34,369 nucleotides of DNA from a virus. The notes beneath the pieces are model-generated. The model was not told the DNA's origin. It ran no database searches and saw only the letters and a program-made list of their open reading frames with translations. Location of the stretch: positions 1-34,369 of IMG/VR virus record IMGVR_UViG_3300044613_002011; one strand, given 5' to 3'. Made by a program: the position numbers and the translations under genes. Of this stretch, positions 22,645-32,700 are shown one piece after another. The first letter of the stretch is position 1, and each line of letters starts with the position of its first letter.

Positions 22645-23399
22645 CCGATGATAAATGTGTAGCCAGATCCGCCTGGAACTAACTTCATTAGATCGTCTAC
22701 GAGTTTTTCCATTTCGGTTTGAGCTTCACCGATCAATGCTGTACCGTTAAGTTGTGTGCCACCCTGTGGTCCAGCTATCTGTCCAAACTTACTGCGGGCC
22801 TGGCCGAGCATCATTTTACAATTAGCCAATGAATAATCTTTGACCCATTGTCCGGCATATACGTCTTGTATTATAGTAGTATCCGGTTTGGTATTGTAAG
22901 CCTGAATCATTACACTTTCTTCTGTTCTAGGACGTTGATGTATTACTAATTTTCTGCTTTCAGGTTGCCACGTAAAATTAATAAAACTACCAAACATTTT
23001 TCCTACCAGTTCTTGATATCCTGAGAACAGTTCATAGGTTAATAGTCCGCCCATATTAGTTGAGCTCAATAGATATGTATTTGAATAGGCAAGATTGAAT
23101 GGCTCGAACACTGTTCCACCTGTTCCCCCGCCTGTCCGGGAACCTACACTTCTACGGAAAATCTGTCTAATCTGTTGTATTTCTTGGGGTAAGGTATACT
23201 CGTTTACATCGGGTTGTAAGTTTAAAAATATGTACGATTCTTCTACAGAATTATCGCTACGTTGTCTAAAAACAGATAAAGCTCTGTTTAGCGCAGTTTC
23301 ATAATGAATAGGATCTAACTCAACATCAACCATGCCGTCGCCTAGCATAGTTCTGCAGTAATCGTAGACACCTTGTTTGATCTGGTTAGTTTGGCTCAT
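22641..23399 (-). CDS. 13: Neck protein gp13
   Basis: The protein has 252 residues from MSQTNQIKQGVYDYC. An upstream in-frame ATG at 23540 is rejected because the extra 47 residues overlap the divergent gp14 gene, and the ATG at 23399 lies five bases behind a late promoter. Segments typical of the gp13 family are DVELDPIHYETALNRALSVF, YTLPQEIQQIRQIFRR, GGLLTYELFSGYQELVGKMF, GQWVKDYSLANCKMMLGQ and QLNGTALIGEAQTEMEKL, ending GGSGYTFIIG, which parallels the T4 gp13 C-terminus. gp13 and gp14 form the neck that seals the filled head and connects to the tail. Confidence 0.85.
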   Translation of the reverse strand: MSQTNQIKQGVYDYCRTMLGDGMVDVELDPIHYETALNRALSVFRQRSDNSVEESYIFLNLQPDVNEYTLPQEIQQIRQIFRRSVGSRTGGGTGGTVFEPFNLAYSNTYLLSSTNMGGLLTYELFSGYQELVGKMFGSFINFTWQPESRKLVIHQRPRTEESVMIQAYNTKPDTTIIQDVYAGQWVKDYSLANCKMMLGQARSKFGQIAGPQGGTQLNGTALIGEAQTEMEKLVDDLMKLVPGGSGYTFIIG

Positions 23400-23404
23400 A
23401 CAAC

Positions 23405-23412
23405 TATTTATC
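23405..23412 (-). promoter_or_regulatory. Late promoter for gp13
   Basis: The minus strand reads GATAAATAGTTGTATG: GATAAATA, five bases, then the ATG at 23399. It lies back to back with the + strand motif for gp14 in a 33-base intergenic space. Confidence 0.8.
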
Positions 23413-23417
23413 GTAGC

Positions 23418-23425
23418 GGTAAATA
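23418..23425 (+). promoter_or_regulatory. Late-promoter-like motif for gp14
   Basis: The + strand reads GGTAAATA, then TAAGACT, then the ATG at 23433. Predicted transcription starts about two bases before the ATG, so the mRNA would be nearly leaderless. The AGACTATG start context is the same as that of the glycan operon's first gene. Confidence 0.5.
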
Positions 23426-23432
23426 TAAGACT

Positions 23433-24692
23433 ATGCCAAGACTCTCGCTTTATCGCCCAGAAAAGGGCAACGACTATAAGTTTATCGACAAAAATATCTG
23501 GGAAATGTTCCAGGTTGGCGGTACTGACGTTTTTGTTCACAAATACATAGGTCCAGGAACCCCGGCTGAAGATACTCCGACTACACCGGATTATGCTAAT
23601 ACCAGTGTGAGTAATATACAGGATTTGCTTTTTTTAGAAAATAGAGATAGAAAATACGATCCCGATATCTATGTCCTTAGAGGGGTCTATAATATACAAG
23701 ACACTGATTTTAATCTTAGTCAGTTTGGATTATTTCTACAGAATGATACGATTTTTATAAGTTTTCACATCAATGATACTGTTGAAAAAATAGGCAGAAA
23801 ATTGATAGCAGGCGATGTTATAGAGTTACCGCATCTAAAGGACCAATTTGCACTAAACGATTTTCAATTCTCCCTTAAAAGATTTTATGTGATTGAAGAA
23901 ATTTCAAGAGCTGCTGAAGGGTTCTCAGTAACTTGGTATCCACATCTCTATCGTGCTAAATGTAAGCCGTTAGTTGATAGTCAAGAATTCAAAGAAATAT
24001 TAGATGGATTAGCCGGCGAAGGCAGTGATCAAACGCTCAGAGACATAATGAGTACCTATGAAAAAGAAATGCAGATCACTCAGGCAGTTCTTGATCAGGC
24101 AGAATCAGATGCTCCTCGCAGCGGATATGATACTAGCAAATATTATCATATACAGAAAAATAATGATGGCCGCACTGAATTGGTCAGCGTAGATACCACA
24201 CAAATAGATGCGTCTAGAGAAACACAGGCCACAGATGAATACGGCAATCTTGTGTTTGATGAAAATGGAGATCCGATTTATGTAGGAGCCACTGCGTCGA
24301 CATCGATACAGAGTCCTACCAGCGAAGGTTATGACAGTTACTTGTTGGGAGACGGACTGCCTCCAAATGGGGCTCCTTTCTCTGCAGGTGCAGGATTTCC
24401 TGCGAATCCTGTCGAAGGACAATTTTGTTTAAGATTAGATTTTATGCCTAAACGTTTGTTTAGATTCAGTGGTACTAGATGGATTAAATTTGAAGATCAG
24501 GTTAGAATGACAATGAGTAACCTCGGCCCAGACGACGTACAAGAAAGCGGTGATATGTTTGAAGGCAAGGAAGCTAGATATACACAAAAAACTGGTTTTA
24601 TTAATAATCAAAAAACTGATGTTATCAATGGTAAAACAGTTAAAGAAAAACAGAGCCTTAGTAAAGCTCTAAGACCCAAGGCAGATTCATAA
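23433..24692 (+). CDS. 14: Neck protein gp14, extended
   Basis: The protein has 419 residues (T4 gp14 has 256), starting MPRLSLYRPEKGNDYKFID, the N-terminal form I know from marine T4-like gp14 proteins. It cooperates with gp13 in head completion and tail joining. Visible features are FQVGGTDVFVHKYIGPG, YDPDIYVLRGVYNIQDTDF and GDVIELPHLKDQFALNDFQ. Residues about 240-370 are a linker and module including FPANPVEGQFCLRLDFMPKR followed by LFRFSGTRWIKFED, a W-repeat like those in gp18. The upstream ATG at 23373 is rejected because it overlaps gp13. The stop overlaps the gp15 start (TAATG). Confidence 0.82.
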   Translation: MPRLSLYRPEKGNDYKFIDKNIWEMFQVGGTDVFVHKYIGPGTPAEDTPTTPDYANTSVSNIQDLLFLENRDRKYDPDIYVLRGVYNIQDTDFNLSQFGLFLQNDTIFISFHINDTVEKIGRKLIAGDVIELPHLKDQFALNDFQFSLKRFYVIEEISRAAEGFSVTWYPHLYRAKCKPLVDSQEFKEILDGLAGEGSDQTLRDIMSTYEKEMQITQAVLDQAESDAPRSGYDTSKYYHIQKNNDGRTELVSVDTTQIDASRETQATDEYGNLVFDENGDPIYVGATASTSIQSPTSEGYDSYLLGDGLPPNGAPFSAGAGFPANPVEGQFCLRLDFMPKRLFRFSGTRWIKFEDQVRMTMSNLGPDDVQESGDMFEGKEARYTQKTGFINNQKTDVINGKTVKEKQSLSKALRPKADS

Positions 24693-26140
24693 TGGATTAC
24701 TTCTACGACGGACAGATAAGAAGATATGTCACGCAGTTCATGCGTGTGTTCATAGGATTCAAATATAAAACAGGAGGATCGGTTCCTGAGGAAAGACACA
24801 TTCCTGTGATGTACGGAGACATGACCAGACAGGTAGCTGGAATTATCAAAGACAATTCTGAAAATAAAATGTCTACGGTTCCAAAGGTCGCTTGTTATAT
24901 TTCGGGGCTTGAGTTAGATACATCACGATTAGCAGATCCAACTTTTATTAGCAAAGTCCAGATCAGAGAACGATCTTATGAATTTGATAACACGGGAGAT
25001 CCTGTGTATAGTGGTAATCAAGGTGGGGGCTATACCGTAGAAAGACTCATGCCGACTCCGTTTAAACTTACTATGAAGTGCGACATATGGACATCTAACA
25101 CTGATCAAAAATTACAGATACTAGAACAGATTTTAGTGCTGTTTAATCCTAGTTTAGAAATACAGACCACTGATAATTATCTAGATTGGACTAGTTTAAG
25201 TGTTATCTATATCAATAATATTAATTTCAGTTCGAGGACTATACCTCAGGGAGCAGAGTCAGAAATAGATATCTGTACTTTAGAATTTGAAATGCCTGTA
25301 TGGATCACTCCGCCTGCTAAGGTCAAGAGATTGGGCATAGTAAGGTCTGTGATCTCTAATGTGTTTTCTGAAAACGGCGATGTTCTTAATCTCAACGACC
25401 TTTCATTTAATTTAGGTAATAGAGGCACAGACAATTCTGTACGCAGAACTAACGATAATTACAGCGTACTTCTACTGAGCGCAAACAATCCTAGCATACC
25501 TAACTTATATAACGTTTCTATTTTAGATGTAGATCAAATAGCCAATGTGCTACGGATACCTCTTACAAATAAATTTGGTAAGGATATAAATTGGGAAGTT
25601 ATATTTGAGCAGCAAGGTGGCTATATAGCGGGATTAAGTAAAATACATTTTTTACAGCCTAGCGGTTACGAAGTTACTGGTACCTTTACAGTAAATGCCA
25701 TAGATCCTAACTACCTGTCAGTTACCATTGACAGAGATACTGTACCGTCCAATACTTTAGATGCGTTAACTGCCATAATAGATCCTTACAATTTTAATCC
25801 TAAAAAGACATTCAATGGTATAGCTAATATACCTGTAGGCACTAGATATTTGATGTTAGACGCTGTGAACAGCAGTGTAAACAGGGGACAGTCTGGCTAT
25901 GACGGTCCTGATGCTTGGAAAAATCTAGACAGTTCTGATCCCGAAATCTTAGAAAATTCAATCATAGAATGGAACGGTGACGAGTGGGTCACTGTTTTTA
26001 CTCCAACCGAACAAAATGAAAATAATTACGTAACCAATTTGACCACAGGCATCCAGTATAAGTGGGATGGTCAACAATGGTTAAAGAGCTTCGAAGGCGA
26101 ATATACTGCCGGGTTCTGGAGATTCGATCTAGATGCATAA
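24692..26140 (+). CDS. 15: Tail terminator / sheath stabiliser gp15, extended
   Basis: The protein has 482 residues (T4 gp15 has 272). It caps the tail tube and sheath and joins the tail to the neck. The start MDYFYDGQIRRYVTQFMRVF parallels T4 gp15 (Y-F-Y-x-x-x-x-R-R-Y), as do RHIPVMYGDMTRQVAGI, KVACYISGLELDTSRL, ERLMPTPFKLTMKCDIWTSN, LEQILVLFNPSLEIQTT and LEFEMPVWITPPAKVKRLG. The C-terminal 200 residues are extra and end in two W-repeats: IIEWNGDEWVTVFTPTE and TGIQYKWDGQQWLKSFEGE, then GFWRFDLDA. These match the decorating motif in gp18, gp14 and the fibre. It is translationally coupled to gp14. Confidence 0.85.
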   Translation: MDYFYDGQIRRYVTQFMRVFIGFKYKTGGSVPEERHIPVMYGDMTRQVAGIIKDNSENKMSTVPKVACYISGLELDTSRLADPTFISKVQIRERSYEFDNTGDPVYSGNQGGGYTVERLMPTPFKLTMKCDIWTSNTDQKLQILEQILVLFNPSLEIQTTDNYLDWTSLSVIYINNINFSSRTIPQGAESEIDICTLEFEMPVWITPPAKVKRLGIVRSVISNVFSENGDVLNLNDLSFNLGNRGTDNSVRRTNDNYSVLLLSANNPSIPNLYNVSILDVDQIANVLRIPLTNKFGKDINWEVIFEQQGGYIAGLSKIHFLQPSGYEVTGTFTVNAIDPNYLSVTIDRDTVPSNTLDALTAIIDPYNFNPKKTFNGIANIPVGTRYLMLDAVNSSVNRGQSGYDGPDAWKNLDSSDPEILENSIIEWNGDEWVTVFTPTEQNENNYVTNLTTGIQYKWDGQQWLKSFEGEYTAGFWRFDLDA

Positions 26141-26145
26141 TAAGT

Positions 26146-26544
26146 ATGAGTATGCAACAGAGAGCAGGACTATTATTTCTAGCCAAGAACACAGGTCGTA
26201 TATTGTTAATAGACGAAGATTCTCGCTGGACAGTTCCTACTTTTGGTCGTAAATCAAATCTTTTAGAAGACTCTCAAGACTTGATTTCTGATTACAGTGA
26301 TGGTAGATTAATACCTATAGAGTTGTATCTCAGCGAAGATCGAGGTTTTGAATATGGAACATATGTTTGCTTAGTTGATCAAGAGTTCCTTACCACTGCC
26401 GCTCCCACGCTGTGCTGGGCACAGTTAGACCACTTGCCTAAGAATTTGCATAATGGTTTGAAAACCACATTAAATAATCAAATTATAAGAACTAAAATAG
26501 AAACTATATTGGAGTTAGACGATGCTGTCACTGTTAAAAAATGA
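26146..26544 (+). CDS. Degenerate Nudix-like protein
   Basis: The protein has 132 residues from the ATG at 26146 (another ATG at 26152); the longer frame from 26062 lies inside gp15. The order of secondary structures resembles a Nudix fold: RAGLLFLAKNTGRILLIDED, then RWTVPTFGRK, FEYGTYVCLVDQEFL and CWAQLDHLPKNLHNGLKTTL, the last being a typical Nudix C-terminal segment (W-x-x-L-D-x-L-P). The catalytic Nudix box G-x5-E-x7-R-E-x-x-E-E is not present; its place holds LLEDSQDLISDYSDGRL. Thus it is probably not a hydrolase but may bind a nucleotide or protein. The gene lies after gp15 and overlaps the next gene by 23 bases. Confidence 0.6.
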   Translation: MSMQQRAGLLFLAKNTGRILLIDEDSRWTVPTFGRKSNLLEDSQDLISDYSDGRLIPIELYLSEDRGFEYGTYVCLVDQEFLTTAAPTLCWAQLDHLPKNLHNGLKTTLNNQIIRTKIETILELDDAVTVKK

Positions 26545-26785
26545 AAGATTTCAATCAGAGTACCGCGGATGGAAGACTAAGATCGACGGTATTGAAGATA
26601 ACGGTATCAAAACGGAATTACAGGAATTGTTAAACAAGTTGGTCAACGAAGTAAGAAGACTAGATAACCAACATCAAGAACTTGCAACGTCCCATCATAT
26701 GCCCGTGGGAGTCAATGAGATCAAATCTAATATCACAGAAATTAGGAAGAAAATTCTCAAAAAATTGAGAGATTATTCTTCCTAA
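26522..26785 (+). CDS. Small coiled-coil protein
   Basis: This gene encodes 87 residues of unknown function. It is almost fully helical, with charged heptad-like stretches (LLNKLVNEVRRLDNQHQEL and NEIKSNITEIRKKILKKLR) separated by TSHHMPVGV. GGAG lies seven bases before the ATG. It is the last gene of the + strand neck/tail unit and ends 5 bases from the convergent giant gene. Similar short coiled-coil proteins follow gp15 in related phages; a tail-assembly chaperone or structural role is possible. Confidence 0.65.
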   Translation: MLSLLKNERFQSEYRGWKTKIDGIEDNGIKTELQELLNKLVNEVRRLDNQHQELATSHHMPVGVNEIKSNITEIRKKILKKLRDYSS

Positions 26786-26790
26786 AACAA

Positions 26791-29700
26791 TTAAGCCTGA
26801 GCTTCACCCCAACGTAAAATTAGGTTAACATTAGTAGCAGATCCGCTGACCTTGTAAACGTTGATAGCCAATGTATCAGGACCATTAGGGAACGTACCTC
26901 TACCGCCGATAGCAGTGGTTCCTAATTCTTTCAATTGTGACAGATCTAGCACATCGGTAGCTCCGGGATTACTGATGAATGAAAATACCTGTTCGCCTGG
27001 CAGGGCATACGCAGCACCAAATTGGAATGTTACTGTTCCCGCTGCAGACGCAGTAGACGATAAAGTTTGACTGAAGTTAACTCTATAAACTGTAGTGGCG
27101 CCTAAGCTTCTTGCAGTGATACCAGTGACTGTTGTACCGGCTGGAAACTTAGTATCAGTAGTAGCTACTCGAGTGCTCAATGCTGCTCCAGATGCTTCCC
27201 AGCTTGTACTGGTAAAGAATACATAGTTTGAACCGCTGTAGCTGGCCGCAGTTTGGAAAGCGGTTATGGTCATACTTTGAGTTCCTGCTCCGCTTGGACT
27301 ATCGCTCGATCCGCTGCTGCTGAGACTCAACAACGAATACGTGGTGCTGGATGTTTTAAAGTATGCAGTAGTGATACTGTTAATAGTTCTAGCACTGGAC
27401 ATATATGTAGCATTGCTCACAGTGTCGTTGATAGCTAATCCCGAACTGGTCACTGCTGAATCAGCAATCAATATCGAGCTCCTGCTAGTCCTGATCGCTC
27501 TGTTATATTCAGCTGCGATAGAACTAGTCACTGTAAAAGTCACATCTGTATTGCTAGATGAAGATGTTTGAATATCTTCATCGAAGACGATTCTGGTATA
27601 ATTTGTTCCGCTAACTGTGACATAATTTCGCTGTATCTGAGAAATATTCGTGTTATTTCTAAATGCTCCGCTGCTGGCATTGCTTAATTCATCTCCTACT
27701 GCGATCGTAGTGCCTGCAGCATCGAAATCGGTAGTTCTTACAAATAGCTCTCTTCTGGAGTCGCTAGAACCATTATCTATAGCAAGGTTGTTACTGAAAG
27801 CGCCTCTGCTTTGATAAGGATTGTTTGGTGCTACGTCCGGATCCCACCAACGTGCAGTCAATGTTTGAGTTATCGCATTAAATGACACAGCGTTGGCTGT
27901 GGTAGTTAGGGCTCCTTGTACTGTAGCAGTACTGGTAGTCGAGCTTGCTCCCCAGTCTACTGAACCACCTAGGGCGACCTGTGCAAAACTAGGTTGTCCA
28001 CCGGCGGCTGCTGCCTGTAGACCGTTCCAGGTAATTTTACTTGGGTCGATTGGATAATTTGTTGGATTCAAAATACCCTCAACAACAATCGCGCCGCCGC
28101 CTGAGACAGTGTCGGAAGTGATAGATAACTGTGACAGTAATAATTGTGCTCGATTTAATAGTTCTCTTTCTCCTAGATCACCGACTACAGCATTGCTAAC
28201 GCTGGGAGCCAATCTAATGAAGAATGCGGTCTTTTTATCTAGAGTAGCTGAAACTCCCGTAGCAGCGTAGTTAAAAATGTATCCTCGATCAGAATCAAAG
28301 TTTCCATCTATTAGATAAGCGGAACCCCAGTGGCTGATAATTGGACTGGTTGTACAGGAAACCAAAACAGCTCCTGCTCGACTATCGTGTGCTGCTGCAT
28401 CACCTGCTGTGTAAGTTCGTACCGCGCCTGCAGCATAATTTGTTAAGCTGGCCGAACGTGTACATCCAGTTAGATAATTTTGACTAACACTCCTGCCGCT
28501 GAAACTGATAAGTTCGTTATCCACATACACAGTTCCGCTGTTAGGAAAATCTGATACATCATCTAGTTCTAGAAAATTTTGCTCATCGCTGATGGATGCT
28601 GCTAATCTAGATCTTGCGCTTTCGTTTAAAACTTCATATCTCACTGGTCCGTTACCAGTTCTCATATAAGCTTCTGAGTTTAAGTTATTACCTTTTAATC
28701 TATGACAGAATACATAATCGCCGTTTGGTCCTCTTAGCATCCAGTCAATAAATCCAGCACCGTACCAGCTGAACTGTATACCAATCATCTGCATCTTTGT
28801 AACATCAATGTTATATCCCGAAGGTCCAGTACCGTCGCATTTATCTAGGTTCCATTGTGATTGAGGAATGATTAGGTCTTGGACCTTACAAACTTTTACA
28901 CCTGATATATTACTAACTCCTCTGAAATCAGGAGTCACATACATACTGGTATTAGAATCAATCTTAGAAACAACGTGTGTCATTCCTCTAATAACGATCC
29001 TATCGCCTTCTTGTAATTGGTCTCTAAATCTACTGTTAGTTCCTGTTACCGTGTTACTGTTAGAATTGATAGCTATAGTTCCGGCAATTTGGAAAGTGCT
29101 GGTTCTCCTTCCTACGGATAATTGATTTCCGTCGTATTGGAAGAAGATCCCGTTCTGATCGTCAAACGGTCCCGACCTAACCACTGCTCCGTGCCAGTTA
29201 AGCAGAGACATCTGGCATTGAGATCCGATAGTTGCAGTGGTGCTGCCTAGCTGTGTTAAGGCTGTGACTCTAAATGTTCTTTCATCTTCGATTTCCGTTA
29301 CGGTGTAATCTCCGTTATAACCTGTTGTTTGAAGCCCGCTTAGTCTAACTCTTGCACCTGCCTGCACACCGTGATCCACATCGTCGGTGACCACAGTGAT
29401 TATTGCTCCTTGAGCTGTGCTGGCTGCGGTAACTGACCTTAGATCGTAGCTAGGTGCAAACAATGCACCGGTGTTGTACATAGCTCCTTTACCAGACTGG
29501 TATCGTATGTATTTTTTACTCTGACGTATTGCCTGTCCGCCGTGCTGGGGACCTCCTGTGCCTAATTGAACACCACCGTCAAACGGTCTATGAGTAAAGA
29601 ATGTATCTGGTCTTACATACACTGTTCCTAATACTGGTGTTGATGTACTTACAGTACCCGGAGCTCTACAGGTATATTGTATGCTGGTCAAACTGGGGAT

Positions 29701-32700
29701 GGCTTCTACTGAGAAAGGGCCCGCAGCCAGTTGATGATTGGTTCCAGCACTTGAAATAGCAACGTTTATAGAATTTCCTGGAACTAATCCGTGATTAGAA
29801 GCGAAATCTATTTGTATAATAGCGATGGCGCTGTATGTAATAGAGCTGCTTGCATTGACATTAGCGGTAGTATTTGCCGATATAGTAATAGTATTGTAAA
29901 TAGGAATTTGATCACCTCTGGCCGCAGTTCCTGATACGCTTACTCCTGCTAGTTCGGTTCCGCTGACTGAAGTCACTGTAATAAAGACATCGTTAGTAGG
30001 CGAAGTACCTTCAAAGTTTGTTCCTGCTACTTTATATCTATTTCCTACGTAATATTTGCTAGATCCTGTAGTTGGGAAGGTAGAACATTCATAACTGCCG
30101 GCTGCTCGATCGATAGTGAAATTTCCGCCGCCTGTGCCTCTGGCTCCTGTGCTAAATGCTTCGATATCTGTAAAAGAAGCAGTACCTGTGCCCGTGCCTT
30201 GGATGATCGTTACCGCAGTTACAGCACCAACAGACACAGTGTCAACGTTGAGATATAGATCGTTGGTAGGCGAAGTGCCACCTAGATTATCTCCTGTGAT
30301 CAACAGAGTATCGCCTTGTTGCCAATCTGTTCCGCCACCAGACCCGCCGATACCGCCCACAGAGTAAGTGCCGGCAGTGACATTAATATTTAGAAAGCAA
30401 TTAGATCCAGATGGTGTCACAGTTGATAAACTTCCAGTATAACTACTTTCGTCTCCGGTATGTCCTACGGTCACAGAACCGCTAAGATTGAGTGTGGTTC
30501 CAACTATTGAAGTGATTTCTCTTAATAGATTAGTCGCTGCTTCATTACCTACGGCCATTCCAGCTTCTAAACCTAACGTATCAATAACGTCAATGGCTGT
30601 GGCACCTGGAGAGTATGTAGTTCTTACAAATTTATAATCTTGAATACCGTCACTGTTGATATCTCCAAAAATACCAGTTACCTGTGTACCTGTGGCTATT
30701 CCTGTTCCGGATAACGGAGATCCGACCGGCGGAGGAGTGCCTACATATGACAGTGTATTGCCGCCGCTTTCTGTTCTCAACGCTGCTGTGGTCAGTGTTC
30801 CGCTAGATCCATTTGATGCTACTGAGATAGAAGCTGTACCTACTGATGCACCTGAATAAAATCCTGCTTGGCGAAGCTGACTGTTTGATGTGGCCAATAC
30901 CTGACCCGACGATGTTCCTACTTTGGCTTTAGCGTAGTATCTAAAAACTGCTGTAGATGGTACATCAAAAATTAAAAAAGTTCCTTCTGCTCTGGCAAAT
31001 CCTGTGATCGATGACGAAAGAGCTCTAAGGGTAATTGGTGTTCCTGCAGTTAAGCCATGACTAGATTGAGTAGTAACAGATATTAAACTGGCACCAACTC
31101 CGCTGGTTGGGGTGCTGGCATCTGTGGTAATGTTACTGACCGGAATATCCGAAGCACTTAATTCGTAGGTTGACGGATACCCGCGTTGTGTACCAATCGC
31201 TTGCCACTTAGTAGGTTGTAGACCGTATTCAAAGTCAGCATCAAGCATGGCCTGAGGTTGTGCCACACGCATACGTTCGATAGCATCTGTGCCAAAATCA
31301 TACGGTCTTACTTTAAGTTCTGTATTTTCTAAAAATACCTGAATGCTGTCTGTAGACGACATCGAACTGGTATCGTTTTTGAATTTAATTACTGTAACAC
31401 CGTTGTTTACCGATAGTGCGTTCGGATACGCATCTGAATTACCTTCAGTAAATGTTACAGTTGCACCTTTAGTTGGTTCAGCAAAGTTGTAGATTACGAC
31501 GTTATCTGTGACGTTTGATATCAACAATAGATCTTCTAATTCTATCTTACCTAAAACTTCAACTCTACCCACTGCTACTTCTTCTTCAGGTAAAGAACTC
31601 AAACCGTTTTGTATAACACTGATAATGTAACCTAATAATTCTTCAACTCGGTCAGCTGGTCCCGATTCTGTGGCTAGATCGTTATCGATTACCTGTATTT
31701 CTATATCTTGCTCTGGATTGGCATCTAATTGATTTTCTAAAATATAGAGCATTATGAGATCTTGTGCGAATTCATAAGCATCATATTCAGGAAATCTAGT
31801 TCCGTCGATTTGAGGAATGTCTCCATCCCAATACTGGCTGGCTACGAATCTAATTTCTTCGTTGCCGCCATATCTTAAATCGTGCAGTAATGCATCTATG
31901 ACATACCCGGTATCTCTTTCACATTTGACTTGATCGTATACATAACCAGTATATCCAACAGCAGTGGTAACGATGGTGGTTCTAGCAGAGTCGATAGCTG
32001 TTTTAGCACTTTGTAATCCTGCTGCTGCCCAGGTAACATCTGGCAGTGTTCTTCCATAACCTGCTAGTACAGCCAGTGCTGCTGCTTGGTTAGCTGCATT
32101 GATTACATCTGCTGTGATCTGCACTAGGTTTTCTAATATTGTCGCTTCACCTGCATCGGCATTTGATCCAGATGTGTTTTGAGTCAGTGCATTGCCTGTG
32201 CTGACTGTTACTGTATCTCCTCTTGCTACTTGGCCTACGATTGTTTTTAATCTTCCGTAGGCTGCTACTGTTGCTACTTGGTGCGTTGGATCAATACCTG
32301 GGCCGCCAGCAGCGAATCCGTAGAAGAAAAATTTAGCCTGATCATAAGTAGCACTGTTTCCGCCATAGAGTATATCATAGCATAGAGCATTGACAGCGTA
32401 TTTTACATCTCGAGTACACTTAGCAACGTCGTGGTCAGCAGCTGGATAGTTTACTGCTACCCAAGCGTTTACTTCGGCAGCTAAGAAATTTATATTTGCA
32501 ACTAATCTATCTTTAGCAGCTACTTCGCTGGCAGTGGATCCTGATGTGGGTGTTGTAAAGGTTATTGCATCTGCAGAATTTCTTCCGTTAGTAGCTATAT
32601 CTATAACTTCATTGAAAAAAGAATTTACTCTAGTTACTGCTGTAGCATTTGATGCTACTGAACTTATGGTTAAAATATAATTTCTTGCTCTGTTAATCGT

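Noticed and set aside
23400-23540. A 47-residue N-terminal extension of gp13
   Set aside because: It would overlap the divergent gp14 coding region and its promoter; the ATG at 23399 has a late promoter at the standard spacing.
26062-26145. An earlier start (ATG 26062) for the Nudix-like gene
   Set aside because: The extra 28 residues lie inside the gp15 reading frame and look like shadow sequence (VKELRRRIYCRV); similarity to the Nudix fold begins after 26146.
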